From Corella eumyota (lineage: Eukaryota; Chordata; Ascidiacea; Phlebobranchia; Corellidae): DNA of 64,000 nt. Below, piece by piece: positions 58,901 through 64,000 of this stretch. Numbering within the stretch: the stretch's first letter is position 1; the number at the start of each line of letters is the position of its first letter. The notes under the pieces were generated by a model. That model was not told where the DNA came from and searched no databases. It saw only the letters and a list, made by a program, of their open reading frames with translations. Location: NCBI GenBank assembly GCA_963082875.1, contig OY720103.1, positions 682,001 to 746,000 on the forward strand. The letters run 5' to 3'. Both the position numbers and the translations under genes were made by a program.

Positions 58901-59380
58901 CTACTTCTTAGCTTTGCTGTTCTGACTTTTCTTACTCTGTTTAGAATTAGGTTGCCCACATCTAAATAATAACACTGACATCTCTGGCATTGATACCTCA
59001 ATATATTCATTTGCTCTGTGTTGAACTGCACTGCCAAAATTTCCACCAACTGCACAGTGCCAAGTTGGGCCGTACTTTGCTTCAAATTTCTAAAACAAAA
59101 TTGCTTTGCTATGCTAATCTCTTCTATACCCTATGTTACCTTCTTCTAAGCTGATTTTGTGAGCAAATGTAAAGGTGACAAAAATAATTAACGGTTATAC
59201 ATAAACCTTGATAGTTTTTACCTGCTTAACTTGCTCTGCAACATCTTCCTCCAAGCCATATTGCATAACAGTCTTCACACACAGCTCTGCCGCAAATTCC
59301 TCCATGTCTCCACTCATGCTTGAGAAAGTAATCATCTTTGTACTGCGTTTGTCTTCTGGGTACATTACGTTCCGAGCCAT
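58901..59380 (-). CDS. Dynein light chain (LC8/DNAL4 family) protein or domain
   Basis: Two exons give MARNVMYPEDKRSTKMITFS, SMSGDMEEFAAELCVKTVMQ, YGLEEDVAEQVKQKFEAKYG, PTWHCAVGGNFGSAVQHRAN, then EYIEVSMPEMSVLLFRCG and a Lys/Ser/Gln tail. The SGDMEE helix start, KYGPTWHCAVGGNFGS and LLFRCG match LC8-type dynein light chains, and the lead-in length is like DNAL4. LC8 proteins dimerise and bind short linear motifs on dynein intermediate chains and other partners. The ATG is preceded by TACTTTAGCAC, a splice acceptor three bases before it. That acceptor fits either an intron joined in phase to the upstream tetraspan exon (59442-60297) or trans-splicing of a second cistron. If joined, residue His precedes this Met. 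Confidence 0.82.
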
Positions 59381-59441
59381 GTGCTAAAGTACGTTGAAAA
59401 AAAGTTATGATTTTTTAAATATTCACTTAAACCAAGGTTTT

Positions 59442-60297
59442 TCATCTAACCTGCTTCACTGTCTTCGATAATTTGCTTTTTGCTATTCCGTCTAAGTTCA
59501 TTGGCAACAAATTGATGACAACCGCCGATAAAAATGCACAAAAAGCAGCGAAAGCACATAAATATAAAGAGGTTGAACTAACAGGCACCATTCCTTGTAT
59601 TCCAAATATTCCTTGACGACGTTGCATCGTTGAAAGAACACTCATTCGAAAACTTGCAATCACACAAACAAGAACGTCGATGACACCTGAAAATTCGATA
59701 AATATAAAAAAGTTGAGTTAATTAATATTAAAAATAAGTTACAAAATGTGTTCACTTTACCTGATGTAACGCAAAGTAGAATGATCGAACGTTTTGACGT
59801 CATTTTTTCGAAAAATGGAAATGGTTGATCAAGATCTGATAGAAGGTAGCTTATAACCGACATAACAGTCAACGTTATACCCACACATACCAAACATAAC
59901 CAACCAAAATCGGTTTCATCGCCAGTTAAAACTTCTTTAGTGCCATGTTCAGTAGAACAACCAATTGGTGGGGGGAGGGGGAGGCAGTTTGATATCGCTA
60001 AAAAGGAAAAAAATTAACTAAACCGTCCCCTAAAATTATTTTTCTAAAACTGGTCGTTAAAAAACTGATTGGTGTTGGTAGTTCTAGGCGAACAGGTGAT
60101 TATTCTAGAAGGGTGGATGCCCTAAGACTGTTAAAATTCCTGCTATCCTTATTTTATATCTTTTGTTTTTAACTACCCTGACTTTTTCTCCATGTCCCCC
60201 AACTGTTTTCTCTATAAGCTTCGAAGGTTGCGGCAGCACAAAGAGTTATTAGGAAGAGTGCTCCGACAAGATAAACCCTAACTCGATCCAACGTCAT
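59442..60297 (-). CDS. Claudin/PMP22-like tetraspan membrane protein
   Basis: Three exons (about 60297-60177, 60000-59751, 59687-59442) encode a four-pass protein. The segments are VYLVGALFLITLCAAATF, FGWLCLVCVGITLTVMSVIS, SIILLCVTSGVIDVLVCVIA and LYLCAFAAFCAFLSAVVINL. The first extracellular loop has NSWGTWRKSQ and then two cysteines (SNCLPLPPPPIGC), like the W-GxW-C-C signature of the PMP22/claudin superfamily. The last frame reads KLSKTVKQVR and stops at 59442. However, CAG/GTTAGA after VKQ could act as a donor and splice in phase to the dynein light chain exon at 59383. Whether this is one protein or two cistrons cannot be decided here. No orthologue is named. Confidence 0.75.
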
Positions 60298-61591
60298 TAC
60301 ATCTTATAAGATCCACGGAAGAAATCCTAATTACTTGAACATTTCTAATAATTAATTTGCTCGACTTCTTAAAAAGTAAAAACGTCCATTTTTTAATTCT
60401 AACTGGCAAATTTGAAAATGTAATTGTTTGTTTGTCTACTATGTGTTATGTCACACACTTCAACTTATTTCCTTAACAATGATCAATTAATAAAAGACCT
60501 TGAATTAATTCTGTGTCTTCCAATTTTTTTTGATTCCCGCATTATTTTGTTTCTTTTCTGTAAGTTATTAAATTTAATCAGTATATTAAAGTTAACCTCT
60601 ATTCTTTGCATAAAGAAACAACTATTTTTATCTATGTCTGATTCTACCAAAAAATAAATATTTCTTATAATTCACAAGCAATATAATCATAAAAATACCC
60701 TTTGCTTTTTTATTATTCACAGAACAACAACACACCAAAACTATATTAATAATGAGGGTGATAAATAAGATTATTCCACTATTATTAAATGAACAAAAAC
60801 ATGCCTAAAAACATTCAAAATGGTCGCAAAACTGCAACACAATCTTGCAAACAACAACATACACAAACCACTTTAAAATAGGTATACAATTCAACAAGAA
60901 AACCGAAATTAAAACAAGTTTAAACTCGAGTCTGCACAACTATAGCTTATTAATGCGTTGCTACTATTACCCTATTTTATAATTTACTACAATTTAAAAG
61001 CCACATGCGTTGGTACGAATAAAATAAAAACAACAAAAAAATGGGGCCCTACATGCTGTTAAAAGGCTAGGTTTTAATAAATTTACCACCATATTTTAGG
61101 CACAAGTTTACAAAAATTTAAAGCACCCAGTTTTTACCCTTTTGAGTAATGATTTAAAACAAAACAACAGGAAATAAAAAGTAATTATCTAATCAGCACT
61201 TATTATGTAAAGTACTTATTTAAATATAATATTTTGAACACTTTTATGAAGTATAGTTAAGAGGTATGACCAATATAGTTAGTACTTTCAGCAGCATAGA
61301 AAAATAATTAATTTATCTAAAAAAATTATAAATTATTTTTTTTCAAGCTCCGATTTAAAATACTTTTGATGCATATCAGTATTGTTTATAACAATACTTA
61401 ATAATCTTAATAAAGAGTGTTTTGCATTGTAAAATAATAACTAAAACGCATTTTAAACAACAAGGACAAAAATGCCCCTTTTTCTTTTTAACTCCGGTAA
61501 ATTGTTTGCCGTATGATGGGGTTGCTGAGCTATGATTGACGGGTTGAGGAAAGGGTTCAAAGCGCATCAACCGAATGAAAGCAAATTAAAT
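60298..61591. other. Upstream region of the tetraspan gene and unassigned AT-rich DNA
   Basis: No exon recognised apart from the candidate ending at 61592. Part may be the 3'UTR of a minus-strand gene whose last exon is that candidate. Confidence 0.4.
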
Positions 61592-61659
61592 CTATTTTGT
61601 TAAGTTTTCTTCTTGGAAAACAACGGCCATTAACGTTTGGAGAGCGACCGTAAACGAAT
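61592..61659 (-). CDS. Candidate terminal exon of an unidentified minus-strand gene
   Basis: A strong polypyrimidine tract and TTTTAG acceptor (61660-61665 on the minus strand) precede a 68-base frame that reads SFTVALQTLMAVVFQEENLT and K before a TAG. The peptide looks amphipathic and protein-like, and the acceptor is good. No matching upstream exon was found before the right edge and the sequence is not recognised. A chance open frame remains possible. Confidence 0.25.
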
Positions 61660-64000
61660 CTAAAACAAAAACGAAAATAAAAAAATTGAAAATAAAATAA
61701 CAAAAAATAAAAACTATTAAATGAAAGCATATTTGCGAGATATTTTTGATTAAATGCGATTATTAGATATTTTAAAACGTTTTTTAGGGCTTATTATTTA
61801 CCAAACAAACTTTAATTCAGATTTTACCAATTTTTAAACGAAAAAATCTTAAAAAAAAATTTAAAAATAATAATTTTGTGAAATTCTAATAAATCTAACA
61901 ATCTAAAATAAACAAAAAATTTAAAATAAAAACTATGAAAATAATATTTCTACAAATTATGACGAGACAATGAACATCTGGTCGACGCAGTATAGTGATG
62001 ACGTCATGAGGAAATTGTATTGGAATTCAGAAATTCAATTAAACGACATTTTTATGTTGATTTAATAAATATTAAAAATCACAATCAGTGTTTTATAAAA
62101 GCGAGGTTTATATCAATATTCCGAACCAAAATCAATAAAAAATGTCACCATAATATTTAAATTTTAAACAAAACAATAAATTATTTCTACAGCACCTTTT
62201 TATCACAATATTTTAAAATAATTAAAGTTTTAATAACCGACAATTCGCGACAATTTCCCATCAAACATGTACTGCTCGCTTGCTAATCAGAAATCACCTT
62301 CTCTGATTTTTGATTGGTTTAAAAAAGGGGCGGGATTAAGGTAACATTGGTTTGAGGACATCAGGAGGTCGTCACTAACATAATATTGGTCTTTAGTAGA
62401 ATTTTGTTAATTTGCAAAAAGGTATTGTGCAATACATAAAAAAATTTGTAAATTTACAAAAAAATATAAGATTCAAGCAATTAATATAAGTGCAAAACTA
62501 GGTATGTTAAATGCTTTACAAACTCGTATTTTGATAGAAATATAATTTGAATCAAAATTGTATTACAACAAGACTTTAAAATACCCCAAAAACATGCGAA
62601 AAAAATTCTATTCGAACCCTCATTTCAACAAAGCAAAGTTTAATCTTTTTGCTCAAAATAAATTTAATCCCAACGCGAAGAAAACAACCTCACAACAAAG
62701 CTCAAACTATTTGCTGACGTCATTAGTGCTGGTTTATTACGTCATGACTACGAACAAAATATGCCGACCAAGCTGCAGATTAAGTAAGTGGGTCAGTGTA
62801 AAATAAAAATGCAAATTTACAAAAGCCAAGAAAAATCTCGTGCTGTGTTTGATTAACAACCCAGTTAGTTTTAAAATTTGACCGACTTCGATAATTTCTT
62901 AAACATTTTAACCAGAGATTTTTAATCCTACAACCCTGGCGATTGACCCAAATTCACACGTGGATTATATCAGAAACTTTGTTTTTCTGCATCGCATTTT
63001 GCAAATTTGATTAATTAGGTGAGACATTATTCATCAAGTTATTGTCACGAAAAAATAAGTAAATCAAACAAAATAAGTAAACAAATCTTCAAACTTTGAC
63101 CGGCAAAATTAAAGTTTGTTTGTTTTTAATAATAAATATATTATGACATACACTCTTGAACAATAGGCTTTACATGGGTTTAAACCCTAAACTTATAGTC
63201 CAAAAATAAAACCTGACAATAAGCAACAAGGTAGTAATAATAACTTGAACAAAAGGGGTAATGTTACCTTTTTACACTAGATTTAAAAGCAGAGTAAAAA
63301 TAAAGAAACTTGATCTGTTACACAATAGTTCTTTTAACTTTACTTTAGGGTGTGTTTTTAATAGACTTTGAACCCCATAATATTAGGTTTTAACAATATA
63401 TAAGCATATAAATACAGGACTTCCCTTTTACATACCAATCATGGCTTAAAGAAAGGGAAAAATAACTTTTTACAATGAAATATACAATCGGAGACTCAAC
63501 ATATAAATCTACATTCTTAAACATCACCACTTCTACATTTTAACTTAAAAAGATCTGAAAACTAAGTTTCCATTGAAGCACAATCATAAATACCATTTTA
63601 ATTTTGTTCCTGAAAGACCACTTGCAATAAAGTTTGTAACCAGAGCGTACCATCTCCTAGAGATGGTTGGAAGTAAATTGAAAGTTTGGGGATTAATTTT
63701 GGTAATTTCAAATTGGAAATAATATTAAACCATAAAAAATTACACCCAAATTTTATTTTGAGGGAAATATATTTGGCATAAGTTTTAATATAAATTTAGT
63801 AATGTCTTTTCTAATTATAAATACATGTATGTTGCTTAGTTACAGCAAATTTATTTATCAAAGAACTAATATTTGAGTGACTAAAGGTTGTATTTAAATG
63901 AAGTTTAAGTAAATGTTATTGAGTTCTTTTGCTAGAACAGGTTAACATGATTTAAATCTATAATGTAAACATGACATTGAACTCAATTACACAGAAAAAT
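61660..64000. other. Non-coding right end with a promoter-like stretch
   Basis: 2.3 kb, very AT-rich. It holds perfect CREs (TGACGTCA) at 61999-62006 and 62715-62722, another at 62737-62744 (TTACGTCA), and an inverted CCAAT box and GC box (GGGGCGGG, 62327-62334). A candidate tiny first exon at 62761-62783 (ATGCCGACCAAGCTGCAGAT, encoding MPTKLQI) is followed by a consensus GTAAGT donor. A short hairpin (ACCATCTC, CTA, GAGATGGT) is at about 63649-63667. No downstream exon was recognised before the window ends. Confidence 0.35.

Noticed and set aside
60424-60657. 77-codon hydrophobic plus-strand frame
   Set aside because: A Leu/Ile/Phe-rich translation of T-rich DNA with no supporting signals.
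62872-63010. Protein-like phrase LAIDPNSHVDYIRNFVFL followed by a GTGAGA donor near 63012
   Set aside because: It does not join in frame with the candidate first exon at 62761 and has a stop before the donor; too weak to call an exon.

Overview
The window looks like nuclear DNA of an ascidian tunicate, most like Ciona. It is AT-rich. Its genes are split by many short introns (often 60-500 bases), its proteins read like vertebrate orthologues, and its introns carry tRNA-derived SINEs. Species identity is an inference from gene structure and protein similarity recalled from memory; no database was searched. No bacterial operon, CRISPR array, reverse transcriptase, capsid gene or LTR pair was seen.

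Layout. 1-4.3 kb (-): an interferon regulatory factor-like gene running off the left edge. 6.3-9.8 kb (-): RBBP5, the WD40 subunit of COMPASS/MLL complexes. 10.1-12.7 kb (-): a STIL/Ana2/SAS-5 centriole duplication protein in one long exon, head to head across about 780 bases with CCDC40 (+, 13.5-18.7 kb), a ciliary axoneme assembly factor; a textbook-like RFX X-box lies 85 bases before the CCDC40 start. 19.5-22.9 kb (-): SPIRE actin nucleator. 23.6-29.7 kb (+): XRN2 nuclear 5'-3' exoribonuclease, with three copies of one short repeat family in its introns. 30.7-33.1 kb (+): TMX3 ER thioredoxin, preceded by a 42/50-base minisatellite in which each unit carries an E2F-like TTTTGGCGCC. 34.2-35.2 kb (+): intronless ZDHHC12-type palmitoyltransferase. 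35.6-36.6 kb (+): UBALD.

36.6-41.6 kb is a gene-free island of degenerate tRNA-like modules and several kinds of tandem repeat. 41.6-46.6 kb (-): TMEM181, containing a clear minor-spliceosome AT-AC intron. 46.9-48.3 kb (+): SUGCT. 48.7-49.2 kb (-): TMEM242. 49.8-50.5 kb (-): a small secreted EGF/Sushi protein. 51.7-54.2 kb (-): TFCP2/LSF transcription factor. 54.7-56.4 kb (-): secreted multi-CUB protein. 56.8-57.3 kb (+): ACOT13 thioesterase. 57.4-58.7 kb (+): ISG20/AEN-like DEDDh exonuclease. 58.9-60.3 kb (-): a claudin-like tetraspan reading frame followed after 61 bases by a dynein light chain reading frame, either one fused gene or a two-gene operon. 60.3-64 kb is mostly non-coding, with a possible terminal exon (-) and a CRE-rich promoter-like stretch.

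The genes do not form one pathway. Functional pairings suggested by position are STIL with CCDC40 (centriole/cilium) and the tetraspan with the dynein light chain. TMEM181 and TMEM242, separated here only by SUGCT, are also neighbours at megabase scale in human 6q25, as recalled from memory.
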